Of a DNA stretch of 64,000 nt, positions 52,930 through 61,075 are shown one piece after another; within the stretch, counting starts at the first letter, position 1, and every line of letters begins with the position of its first letter. Location: NCBI RefSeq assembly GCF_001644605.1, contig NZ_CP011388.1, forward strand, positions 4,259,501 through 4,323,500, read 5' to 3'. The position numbers were made by a program, and so were the translations under genes. Source of the stretch: Paenibacillus swuensis (GTDB lineage: Bacteria; Bacillota; Bacilli; Paenibacillales; DY6). Below the pieces are notes generated by a model. It saw only the letters and a program-made list of their open reading frames with translations. It did no database searches and had not been told where the DNA came from.

Positions 52930-55900
52930 TTATTTATAAAGCCAAACTCTCATTAATGATAGCAATTGATCGGGTTGAATCGGTTTAATCACATAGTCGG
53001 AAGCTCCGGCTTCAATACACTTCTGACGGTCATCCTTCATGGCTTTAGCTGTAAGCGCAATGATGGGCAATTTGGAATATTTAGGCATCTCCCGGATGTT
53101 CTGCATCGCTTCATATCCGTCCATTTCGGGCATCATAATATCCATCAGCACCAGGTCATAGTTCGCTTTGGTGTTCAATTGCTCCAGAGCCTCTCTGCCG
53201 TTCTCGGCAAAGCTGACTTGCATTCCGTATGCTTCAAGTACACTGGAGATTGCGAATACATTGCGTATATCATCATCCACCAACAAAATGCGTTTACCGT
53301 CAAAGATCGCTTCCTTGTTCTGGTAGCGGCGAAGCATCTCCCGTTTCTCCAGTGGTAAATCCGCTTCAATCCGATGCAGGAACAGCATAGTTTCATCCAA
53401 CAGACGCTCAGGTGTGCGGACATCCTTAATGATAATGGCTTCAGCGTATCGCTTTAATTTCACTTCCGTGTACTTATCCATCTCTTTACTTACGTGAATG
53501 ATAATGGGCATTCCTTTCAACTCATCGCTGGCACGAATCAGGTCGAGTAACTCAAATCCGGAAATATCCGTTAATTCCATATCCAGAACCATACAATCAA
53601 ACTGTTGATTCCTCAGGATCTCTATCGCTTCTTCACCCGTATGCACTTCAGTAATCATAATGTCGTCATGCCCAATCAAGTCAACCAGTTCCTTACATTG
53701 CTTTATATCACTCTCAACAATTAAGAGCTTCCGAAGGTTTCGTTCAATGAAACCTTCAATCTCTGAAAACACTTGCTCCAGACGATCGCGCTCGGAAGGC
53801 TTCTTCAAGAAAGCCATTGCCCCCATAGTCAGACCCTGATGTATCTCATCGGCCACCGAGATGACGTGTACAGGAATATGCCTTGTTTCGGCAGCATTTT
53901 TCAGATGATGCAGAATGGACCAGCCGTCCATAACAGGTAATTGAATATCGAGTAAAATCGCATCAGGAGTATACATCTTAGCCAAGGATAATCCTTGATC
54001 CCCTTGTTGCGCGGTAATCACCTTAAAGCCCCGGTTGCGGGCCATATCCATTAGTATTTTCGCGAAATTGACATCATCCTCTACAATCAGGATTACCCGG
54101 TCTTCCGAATTCAGATCCGCTCGGTCATCCTCCAAACTTGGCATAGGAGCCTCACTTAATCCTTTGCCCGATTCGATCGTAGCTATAACTTCGTGATATA
54201 ACGGCACTGTAACAATCGGTTGTTCCACACTTGCCGCCGCCTCTTGCATGGCGCTCGAGTTAAGTTGCAGCGGAATGGTTAATATGAAGGTGCTTCCCTG
54301 ACCTTCGATACTTTCTACTTCTAGGTTGCCGTGCAACAGTTTGGCAAGCTCTCTGCTTATGGATAAGCCTAAACCCGTTCCACCGTATTTACGGGAGGTT
54401 GTACCGTCGGCTTGTCTAAATGCCTCGAAAATAAGTTCCTGCTTCTCCTGAGGAATGCCGATTCCGGAATCCCTAACAATCATTCGTACCGACTGATCAC
54501 CGGTTGCCTCCATGGAGAGGGACACATAACCTAAATTAGTAAATTTAAAAGCATTGGAAAGCAAGTTTTTCAGAATTTGTTTCAGGCGCTGCGTGTCCGT
54601 ATATAAAGTAGGCGGCAGCATGGCGTCAACTTTGACCTGAAAATCTATTTTCTTATCGGAAGCGACAGGGCCGAAATTGCGTTCCACATAGGAAACCAGA
54701 CTTTGAATTTGCAGAGGTTCCGCATACACATCCATCTTGCCTGTTTCTACTTTGGACAGATCGAGAATTTCATCGATAAGTTTCAGTAAATCGCTTCCTG
54801 AACCATGAATCGTCTGTGCATATTCCAGTTGTTTATCGTTTAAATTACCTTCTTTATTATCCGCTAACAATTGGGATAAAATAAGCAATGAATTTAGTGG
54901 TGTTCTTAATTCATGCGACATATTGGCCAAGAATTCGGTCTTGTATTTGGAAGCCAGGGCTAATTCTAAGGCTTGCTTCTCAAGCGATTGGCGTTGAAGT
55001 TCCACTTCGTGATGCTTCGTGTCGGTTTGCTTGATTTGTTCTTGAAGCAGCTGGGTTTTCATGACCAACTCTTCGTTACTGTGCTCCAAATCCGCTTGTT
55101 GGCGCTGTAACAGATCCTCGGATTTCATTAAAGCATGGGTATGCTGCTCCAGCTTCTCATTGGAAACCCTTAGTTCTTCCTGCTGCGCCATTAATTCTTC
55201 AGATTGTGCTTGCAGCTCCTCTGTCATCGTCTGGGATTCACGAAGCAGGTCTTCGACTTTCATGCGGCCGATAATTCGATTCATTATAAATCCGGTGCTG
55301 TCGGCTAACTGAGATAACAAATCTAATTCCAAGGATGTAAACTCCGACATTTTGCCCATTTCAATAACTCCGAGCACCTTATCTTCAAATCGCACAGGTT
55401 GCACAACCACGCTCGCAGGTAAGGCTTCGCTCAAAGCGGAAGTAACTCTGATATGCTCCGAAGTGATACCCTTCAGCAGAATTTGACGGTTGTCACGTAA
55501 CGCCTGACCAGCCAAGCCATCCCCTGCCATAAGGCTTTGGCGTCCGTTCGCTTGGTTAAAGCCGTATGTTCCGTGTAAACGCAACAAGTCTTCATTATGT
55601 TCATCGACGATATACACCGCCCCGAAGGAGGCCCCCAACACAGGCGTAAATTCACTTGAAAAAGTCTGTGCCAGCTTAGACAGATCCGTAATTTCGCCAT
55701 AAACTTCCGTAAGGCGGGCTACATGCGTTTTGATCCAGGTCTGAGCTTCCTTCTCCTCCAATATTTTGCGTTCGGAGACATTGCGTTCTTCCAAATCCAC
55801 AGCCAGTTTCTTAAACACAGTCGCCACTTCGCCAAGCTCATCCTTCGATGTAACTTTAACTCGGCTCAATGCCTTTAACTTACCTTTAGAAAATCCGCTC

Positions 55901-56559
55901 ATCAATAAATTCACAACGTTAATACCGCGTGTAATTGAAATCGTAGTCCACAACACAATAGCCATGCCGATCAGCAATCCTAATAAAGTAAGGGATGATA
56001 ACCACTGGATCGATTGACGGAACGTTGACGATGAATCGGAATAAGCCGAGTCCATCTTATTCTCTTCATAGGACATTAACTGCTCCGCCAGTTCCAGAAA
56101 CCTCTCTTGAAGGCCGAGACCGGTAGCTGTACGAAGGGCTATGGCTTCTTCTACCTTCCCTGCCTTGGTCAGCCGGATAACTTCATCCGCATACGTGTTA
56201 AATTGCTGAGCCAAACTCGCTCCCGTGTACGTTAGCTGTTGTTCTTGTTCATCAATCGTTGATGTTTCGCGCAACTTAACGGCTAATTCTTTATTCACTG
56301 CGACGCTTTCTTCCAGCCTCATCATGTTCGCAGCTGAATTGGTTTGGCCCGGAATCATAGCATTAGCGACGTATCTGGCCACCTTATTTACTTGCCCGCG
56401 CATGTTCTGCGCGTTCTTATAATTCTGATAACGTTCATTATAAATCATTTCCAGCTTTTCATTCATCGTAGACATTTGGTTATAAGCCAAAGTTGTCAAT
56501 ACAAGCATAATCAACATCATGGCGCTAAAGCCCAGCAGTAATTTGGCTCTGATCTTCAC
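52930..56559 (-). CDS. Large membrane hybrid sensor kinase with three receivers (RsbK-like)
   Basis: A 1,209-residue protein. Residues 7-28 and about 187-210 are membrane segments flanking an all-helical sensor (CHASE3/4HB type); HAMP at about 211-262; GAF at about 285-430; a long Gln/Glu/Leu coiled coil at about 435-545; HisKA box FLANMSHELRTPLN near 555; ATPase with NAFKFTNLG, DSGIGIP and GGTGLGLSI. Then three receivers: VEDDVNFAK (about 825-945), VESDIKQCK (about 948-1065) and VDDDIRNVFA (about 1085-1205). The architecture is close to RsbK of the B. cereus group. The middle receiver has E-S-D where DD is usual and may not be phosphorylated. Confidence 0.92.
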   Translation of the reverse strand: MKIRAKLLLGFSAMMLIMLVLTTLAYNQMSTMNEKLEMIYNERYQNYKNAQNMRGQVNKVARYVANAMIPGQTNSAANMMRLEESVAVNKELAVKLRETSTIDEQEQQLTYTGASLAQQFNTYADEVIRLTKAGKVEEAIALRTATGLGLQERFLELAEQLMSYEENKMDSAYSDSSSTFRQSIQWLSSLTLLGLLIGMAIVLWTTISITRGINVVNLLMSGFSKGKLKALSRVKVTSKDELGEVATVFKKLAVDLEERNVSERKILEEKEAQTWIKTHVARLTEVYGEITDLSKLAQTFSSEFTPVLGASFGAVYIVDEHNEDLLRLHGTYGFNQANGRQSLMAGDGLAGQALRDNRQILLKGITSEHIRVTSALSEALPASVVVQPVRFEDKVLGVIEMGKMSEFTSLELDLLSQLADSTGFIMNRIIGRMKVEDLLRESQTMTEELQAQSEELMAQQEELRVSNEKLEQHTHALMKSEDLLQRQQADLEHSNEELVMKTQLLQEQIKQTDTKHHEVELQRQSLEKQALELALASKYKTEFLANMSHELRTPLNSLLILSQLLADNKEGNLNDKQLEYAQTIHGSGSDLLKLIDEILDLSKVETGKMDVYAEPLQIQSLVSYVERNFGPVASDKKIDFQVKVDAMLPPTLYTDTQRLKQILKNLLSNAFKFTNLGYVSLSMEATGDQSVRMIVRDSGIGIPQEKQELIFEAFRQADGTTSRKYGGTGLGLSISRELAKLLHGNLEVESIEGQGSTFILTIPLQLNSSAMQEAAASVEQPIVTVPLYHEVIATIESGKGLSEAPMPSLEDDRADLNSEDRVILIVEDDVNFAKILMDMARNRGFKVITAQQGDQGLSLAKMYTPDAILLDIQLPVMDGWSILHHLKNAAETRHIPVHVISVADEIHQGLTMGAMAFLKKPSERDRLEQVFSEIEGFIERNLRKLLIVESDIKQCKELVDLIGHDDIMITEVHTGEEAIEILRNQQFDCMVLDMELTDISGFELLDLIRASDELKGMPIIIHVSKEMDKYTEVKLKRYAEAIIIKDVRTPERLLDETMLFLHRIEADLPLEKREMLRRYQNKEAIFDGKRILLVDDDIRNVFAISSVLEAYGMQVSFAENGREALEQLNTKANYDLVLMDIMMPEMDGYEAMQNIREMPKYSKLPIIALTAKAMKDDRQKCIEAGASDYVIKPIQPDQLLSLMRVWLYK

Positions 56560-56619
56560 TTTACCATCCCCTTTCTTTCAAAATCATGTCTGCAGATTAA
56601 ATCCATCGTTTCAGAGGAT

Positions 56620-57750
56620 CTACGGCTTAATATCAATAATCACGATACACATATCATCCTGAATTTCTTGTCCTTCGAAGAAATGTTGATGTATGGTGTT
56701 AAGATCCGATTTCTGATAGGGAGCAAGCTTCGAAACCATGGCAGGAAACAACTCTTCATCTTCTTGAACCAGGTGGTCGGATAGTCCGTCTGTATACAGG
56801 ACGATACGGCACTCCTCGTTATACTCCACGGTTTGGGTATGCACCTCAATTGAATCGAAAAATCCGATGGCGCAAGCGCCTTTGTCCAACGGTCTGGAAC
56901 GACCTTGTTCCTCGAGCATTAAACCTGCGGGATGTCCTGCATTAGCGTATTGAATCGTTCTGTTCTTGGTATCGACCACCAGATAAATGGCCGTAAAATA
57001 ATATTGTACAAATGAACCCGGCACATAAAGCTGATTCATGCGTCTGTTCAATTCCTGAATAACCTTCTGAGGCGTAATCATCGTGGTAATAATGTCTCTG
57101 AGCAAAGAAGCCACAAACATGCTGACCAAGGAGGATGAAATACCGTGGCCCATCACATCCAACAGAATGATGCCACGCCGATGTTCATCAATAGGATACC
57201 AAGCATACAGATCCCCCGCAAGTACGGCGGACGGCTGATAAATCGCTTGAATATGAATGTGATCCTCAAGCAAAGTAGGTGTCAATACACCTGTCTGTAC
57301 TTGCTTGGCTAGCTGTAATTCGTTGCGCATATGATCATCACGTTCTTTGTGCCAATCCTTCTCATGCTTCAGGCGCAAAGCAACACGTATTCGGGCCAGC
57401 AGCTCGACACGGTTTATCGGTTTGGTTACATAGTCGATCGCGCCCGCATCTAATGCTTCTGCCAGCTTATTGGAGTCTCCTAACGCCGTAACCATAATAA
57501 CAGGAATATCTTTCAACGCCGGCAACAATTGAAGTCTGCGGCACGCTTCAATCCCATCCATATCCGGCATCATGATGTCCAGCAATATTAAATGAAAAGG
57601 CGAAGTTCCCTTGACTTCTTCCTGCTCCAGCAGCTCAAACATGACCTGTGCGGACGGAGCGGTTATCAGATCGCGGTAGCCGGCCTTCTTCAGAATTTCT
57701 TTAATAATTATTAAATTGGTGGGATTGTCGTCAACAATCATTATGCTCAT
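56620..57750 (-). CDS. Response-regulator PP2C phosphatase (RsbY/RsbU-like)
   Basis: A 376-residue protein. Receiver about 1-122 (VDDNPTNL, LLDIMMPDMDG with acceptor Asp, Lys of VTKPI), a coiled-coil linker, and a PPM/PP2C-type Ser phosphatase domain about 160-374 with AGDLYAWYPID, DVMGHGISSSLVSM, ANAGHPAGL and YTDGLSD, closing DDMCIVIID. RsbY in the B. cereus group has the same layout and dephosphorylates RsbV when phosphorylated by RsbK. It is the first gene of the four-gene operon. Confidence 0.93.
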   Translation of the reverse strand: MSIMIVDDNPTNLIIIKEILKKAGYRDLITAPSAQVMFELLEQEEVKGTSPFHLILLDIMMPDMDGIEACRRLQLLPALKDIPVIMVTALGDSNKLAEALDAGAIDYVTKPINRVELLARIRVALRLKHEKDWHKERDDHMRNELQLAKQVQTGVLTPTLLEDHIHIQAIYQPSAVLAGDLYAWYPIDEHRRGIILLDVMGHGISSSLVSMFVASLLRDIITTMITPQKVIQELNRRMNQLYVPGSFVQYYFTAIYLVVDTKNRTIQYANAGHPAGLMLEEQGRSRPLDKGACAIGFFDSIEVHTQTVEYNEECRIVLYTDGLSDHLVQEDEELFPAMVSKLAPYQKSDLNTIHQHFFEGQEIQDDMCIVIIDIKP

Positions 57751-57911
57751 AGATCAAGGCTCCTTCTTTAATTGATCCCACGGTGCTTCATCGAGATGTT
57801 CTGAGAATACACCAACCTCTATACTAGACCATCCTATCTGTAAAGTCTATGTCATTCACAGCAATACAGAAACCAATATATACAACATGTACCAACGGGA
57901 TTACACACTCA

Positions 57912-57964
57912 AATATACCAATAAGGATGAGAGATTTGGGCTCTTTCATCCTTATTGGTATATT
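57912..57964. repeat. Long perfect inverted repeat
   Basis: AATATACCAATAAGGATGA and its exact 19-base complement flank a 15-base loop. It lies between the RsbY-like operon and the unknown secreted protein gene (stop at 58030). It lacks a T-run, so it may be a weak terminator for the minus-strand stress gene, an operator, or an mRNA hairpin. The 279-base gap otherwise holds no gene. Confidence 0.75.
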
Positions 57965-58029
57965 AATTAAACCGATTATAACGATATAAACACACGAAAT
58001 CCCTTTTGAATCAACATAAGCATATATTT

Positions 58030-58593
58030 TTAGATTGCTGATTTAGAGAAATAATCCACACCTATCACAGCACCTGTTTTCGGATGAGTAAAGGCCTTAA
58101 TTACATCGCTCGCACGTTCATATACATATCCGTCTTCCGCTACATAATCTGGCTTTCCGAAGTAACCATTCAAACCGGCTTTACTGATTCCAACTTGTCT
58201 TCCATTCACAGACATGAAACGTTTGGTGGCAGGTATCGAAATGTACTCCACAGTTCCTTCATAGAATCCGACAGCTCCGTCGCGAAATTTATATTCCACC
58301 GTTCCGAGCCATGAATCCTTTGAAACAGCTGATGGCGCTCCTTTATATTTAACAACAGCGCTTTTGGACTGACCCAATAGGATACCATTCACCGTAAGCG
58401 GAAGTTCAGAAGCTGAGTCCGTAGTTGCGTAAGTCCCAACGGATTGTATAGCTGCAACCTCTGCCGTATAGTTGGAAGCTTCTGAAACGCTGACTGTGCG
58501 GGTATGAGCCACCGATTCTTCCGCGAACGATGGAATTGCAGTTGACGCTGCTGTTAATGCGAGAAGCAAGACCCCTTTGAGTACATTCTTCAT
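58030..58593 (-). CDS. Secreted stress protein with duplicated BamE/DUF4309-like motif
   Basis: A 187-residue exported protein. ATG at 58593 is preferred (AAAGGGGTG before it) to a TTG 18 bases upstream. It has a signal peptide ending near 24 (ALTAASTAIPSFAEE). A motif appears twice: GILLGQSKSAVVKYKGAPSAV and GRQVGISKAGLNGYFGKPDYV, resembling the helix-and-GxP pattern of BamE-like or DUF4309 (YjgB) domains. YjgB belongs to the B. subtilis sigma-B regulon. It lies 33 bases after a DUF948 gene, and the pair shares a consensus sigma-B-type promoter. Confidence 0.7.
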   Translation of the reverse strand: MKNVLKGVLLLALTAASTAIPSFAEESVAHTRTVSVSEASNYTAEVAAIQSVGTYATTDSASELPLTVNGILLGQSKSAVVKYKGAPSAVSKDSWLGTVEYKFRDGAVGFYEGTVEYISIPATKRFMSVNGRQVGISKAGLNGYFGKPDYVAEDGYVYERASDVIKAFTHPKTGAVIGVDYFSKSAI

Positions 58594-58625
58594 TGCTGCC
58601 ACCCCTTTCAATCAAAAAACTCTAT

Positions 58626-59123
58626 TTACATCGTTGACTTCACCTTGTTATTTTGCCAGCGGTTAATGATCCGGCTTCCCAAAGAAACATAGCTGGCAAT
58701 GGAAGACACGCGGTTCAAAATATTAGGATTAGAGGAAGAAGCTACGGGATAACCCGTAGTAGGAACACGTTGTCCCGATCCGGTTTCACCTAATACGGCA
58801 GCCGTAACTTGCTTAACAGAATTCGTCACACCGTGCAAAACCTCGCCTACGTCTTGAGCAGTCTCAAAGAAAGGTTCAACCGAGTTGATCTTTCCTTTAA
58901 CGTCAACCGTAATTTGATTTACCGTGTGCATTAATTGTTTCGCTTCCACCGTCAAATCATTAACCGTATGCTGTACCTCGGTAAGCGTTCGGTTCGTTTG
59001 TTCTAACGATTCCATTACTTTCTTAAGGGTTTTAATAAGAAATACGACTAAGATGGCGAAAGCCACGGCGATCACGGCGACACTGACTTGAGTTAACATA
59101 TTGAGGTTCCTCCTTGATTTCAA
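58626..59123 (-). CDS. DUF948-domain membrane protein
   Basis: A 165-residue protein with an N-terminal membrane span (about 8-30) followed by a coiled coil of the DUF948 type (LIKTLKKVMESLEQTNRTLTEVQHTVNDL, key block LEQTNRTLTEVQHTVNDL) and a variable C-terminus. B. subtilis YtxG of this family is a general-stress protein encoded with YtxH. It is the first gene of a two-gene unit with a consensus sigma-B-type promoter 30 bases upstream. Confidence 0.85.
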   Translation of the reverse strand: MKSRRNLNMLTQVSVAVIAVAFAILVVFLIKTLKKVMESLEQTNRTLTEVQHTVNDLTVEAKQLMHTVNQITVDVKGKINSVEPFFETAQDVGEVLHGVTNSVKQVTAAVLGETGSGQRVPTTGYPVASSSNPNILNRVSSIASYVSLGSRIINRWQNNKVKSTM

Positions 59124-59154
59124 TCCTTCTGTGAGGATCGGTTATGTATGGAAA

Positions 59155-59180
59155 ATACCCCACGGCTTCTTCTTTGAAAC
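59155..59180 (-). promoter_or_regulatory. Consensus sigma-B promoter for the DUF948 operon
   Basis: Minus strand GTTTCA-N14-GGGTAT: the -10 is identical to the sigma-B consensus. This is the best match in the window. Confidence 0.85.
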
Positions 59181-59229
59181 AAAGCAGGACGGGCGAATCC
59201 GGCTGCTCCACGGGCAAATAGAACCTCTT

Positions 59230-59255
59230 GTTTCACCCCGTTCAGATAGGGTTAA
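59230..59255 (+). promoter_or_regulatory. Sigma-B-type promoter for the DUF1328 gene
   Basis: GTTTCA-N14-GGTTAA (or N13-GGGTTA), 45 bases before the start. It is divergent to the promoter at 59155-59180, with 49 bases between the -35 elements. Confidence 0.6.
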
Positions 59256-59299
59256 GAACTGACTATCGCAGCATAAAATTACGAAGGAGGAACAACATC

Positions 59300-59461
59300 A
59301 TGTTGAAATGGAGTTTTATATTTCTAATCATTGCTTTAATCGCAGCCGTATTCGGATTTATGGGTATTGTCAGTGCAGCCGCAGGTATTGCCAAGGTTCT
59401 GTTCTTTGTATTCATCGTACTGTTCATCGTATCTTTGTTTACAGGCAGAAGCCGAGCCTAG
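59300..59461 (+). CDS. DUF1328 (YtjA, UPF0391) small membrane protein
   Basis: A 53-residue protein with two membrane segments: [20 protein letters not shown] and [20 protein letters not shown]. The [17 protein letters not shown] pattern is typical of the family, which is stress-induced in many bacteria. A GGAGG site precedes the ATG at 59300; a longer upstream reading is not homologous. It is transcribed from a sigma-B-type promoter. Confidence 0.9.
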   Translation: MLKWSFIFLIIALIAAVFGFMGIVSAAAGIAKVLFFVFIVLFIVSLFTGRSRA

Positions 59462-59489
59462 ATATCATTTACTGGTGCAAAATAAACCC

Positions 59490-59527
59490 AAAGAAGGCAA
59501 GCCGATCTGATCGGCTTGCCTTCTTTT
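59490..59527. terminator. Bidirectional terminator
   Basis: AAAGAAGGCAAGCCGATC-TGATCGGCTTGCCTTCTTT is a perfect palindromic stem between the convergent DUF1328 and spoVAF genes. Confidence 0.92.
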
Positions 59528-59544
59528 GTGATTAAAGTTAAATT

Positions 59545-61029
59545 CTAGGTTCGGCTGCCGTCTTTGGGTTGAAGGACGGAGGGACGTTTATGTTTCGCAG
59601 GCACCGGGGAACGCACGATAATATCCAATAATGCTTTCCCGTTAAAGGGCAGCAAAGGCCATAAATAAGGCGTATTCAGAGACTTGGTAAAAGCAAGCAG
59701 CAAGAACCAGAACAAGGTGCCCGCGATTAAACCGATTCCATGAAAAAAACCGGTGAGGACGAGCAACGATAAACGAACAATCCTTGTCGCCATTCCGAAT
59801 TCATAGCTGGGTGTAGCAAATGTGCCCAGAGCGGATATCGAGAGAAACAAAATAATATTCTTCGTTAACAACCCTACATCCACAGCGATTTCTCCGATCA
59901 TCAACGCCGCTATAAGGCCTAATGCCGTCGCTAGCGCATTCGGTGTATGGATCGCAGCCATCCTTAAAGCATCGATTCCGATCTCTGTAAGCAGCGCTTG
60001 TAACAGAAACGGGACCTCGTGCTCCCCTTTAGGCAACAAGAACCGCAGATCGTCCGGTACGTTGGCAGGATTCACCGCTATGAGCAGCCATAGCGGCAAT
60101 ACAAAAACCGAGGCTAACATGGCAGCGAAACGTACCCATCTTAAATAAGCCCCAACGATAGGTTTCTGACGATACTCCTCCGCATGCTGCACGTGATGAA
60201 ACAAAGTAGTTGGCGTAATCATGACACTCGGGGAAGTATCCGTATAGATGAGCACATGCCCTTCCATCAGATGGATAGCGGCCACATCCGGTCTTTCCGT
60301 GTAGCGAACCATCGGGAACGGATTCCAATGCCTTTTGAACAGAAACTCTTCAATCGTCTTGTCCGCCATCGCCAAACCTTCAACCTCAACCGCCTGCAGT
60401 TTGCTTCGAATCGTATCCACCAGTTGTTCGTCTGCGACATCTTCCAAATACGCTAAAGCGATATCTGTTTTGGAACGTCTTCCGATTTGCAAATATTCCA
60501 TCCGAAGGGAACGGTCCCGAAGTCTTCTCCGGGTTAAAGCCGTGTTAAAGATCAGCGTCTCTGTGAATCCATCCCGCGACCCGCGGACCACCCGCTCAAT
60601 ATCAGGTTCATCCGGATTTCTTGCGGGATAAGTTCGGGCATCAATCATAATCGCCGTGTCTGAACCTTCTATTAATAATACAGGCGGTCCTGCCAGCACA
60701 GCGGCAATGATCTTTTCTGTATCCTTGACCGTTTCCGTTTCAACATAGGCGATATGCGTGTGCAGCAATTTGCTGACGGCCGACGGATTTAGATCTTTAA
60801 ATTCCAGCTTGGCCAAATGAATGAATATGACGTTCAGCACGTCGTCCTTCACAAAACCGTCCACAAAAAACAAACCCATCCGAACGCCCGCAAATTCGAG
60901 CTCGCGATGGATAACGTCAAAGCTTTTTTTGACCCCTAGCGATTCCTTTAAATATTCCACATTCGTGTTGAAATCCGTAGTAAGCTCCTTTAAATCTCTG
61001 GCGCCAGTAATGTCCGATGCTGCGTCCAT
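59545..61029 (-). CDS. spoVAF: Stage V sporulation protein AF
   Basis: A 494-residue protein of the GerA superfamily. It has the SpoVAF signature KRHWNPFPMVRYTERPDVAAIHLMEGHVLIYTDTSPSVMI (key blocks HWNPFPMVRYTERPD and TDTSPSVM), then TTLFHHVQHAEEYRQ and five or six C-terminal membrane spans. In B. subtilis SpoVAF is encoded at the end of the spoVA operon and helps germination and calcium dipicolinate release. Here it stands alone, 46 bases after moeA on the same strand. Confidence 0.88.
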   Translation of the reverse strand: MDAASDITGARDLKELTTDFNTNVEYLKESLGVKKSFDVIHRELEFAGVRMGLFFVDGFVKDDVLNVIFIHLAKLEFKDLNPSAVSKLLHTHIAYVETETVKDTEKIIAAVLAGPPVLLIEGSDTAIMIDARTYPARNPDEPDIERVVRGSRDGFTETLIFNTALTRRRLRDRSLRMEYLQIGRRSKTDIALAYLEDVADEQLVDTIRSKLQAVEVEGLAMADKTIEEFLFKRHWNPFPMVRYTERPDVAAIHLMEGHVLIYTDTSPSVMITPTTLFHHVQHAEEYRQKPIVGAYLRWVRFAAMLASVFVLPLWLLIAVNPANVPDDLRFLLPKGEHEVPFLLQALLTEIGIDALRMAAIHTPNALATALGLIAALMIGEIAVDVGLLTKNIILFLSISALGTFATPSYEFGMATRIVRLSLLVLTGFFHGIGLIAGTLFWFLLLAFTKSLNTPYLWPLLPFNGKALLDIIVRSPVPAKHKRPSVLQPKDGSRT

Positions 61030-61075
61030 CTGATGTCTCCCCTAACCGGTTCTTAGATATCACCAGTTTTTCCTA

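Noticed and set aside
57751-57911. Sigma-B-type promoter of the RsbY-like operon
   Set aside because: GTTTCT-N14-GACATA matches only the -35; the -10 does not resemble the others.
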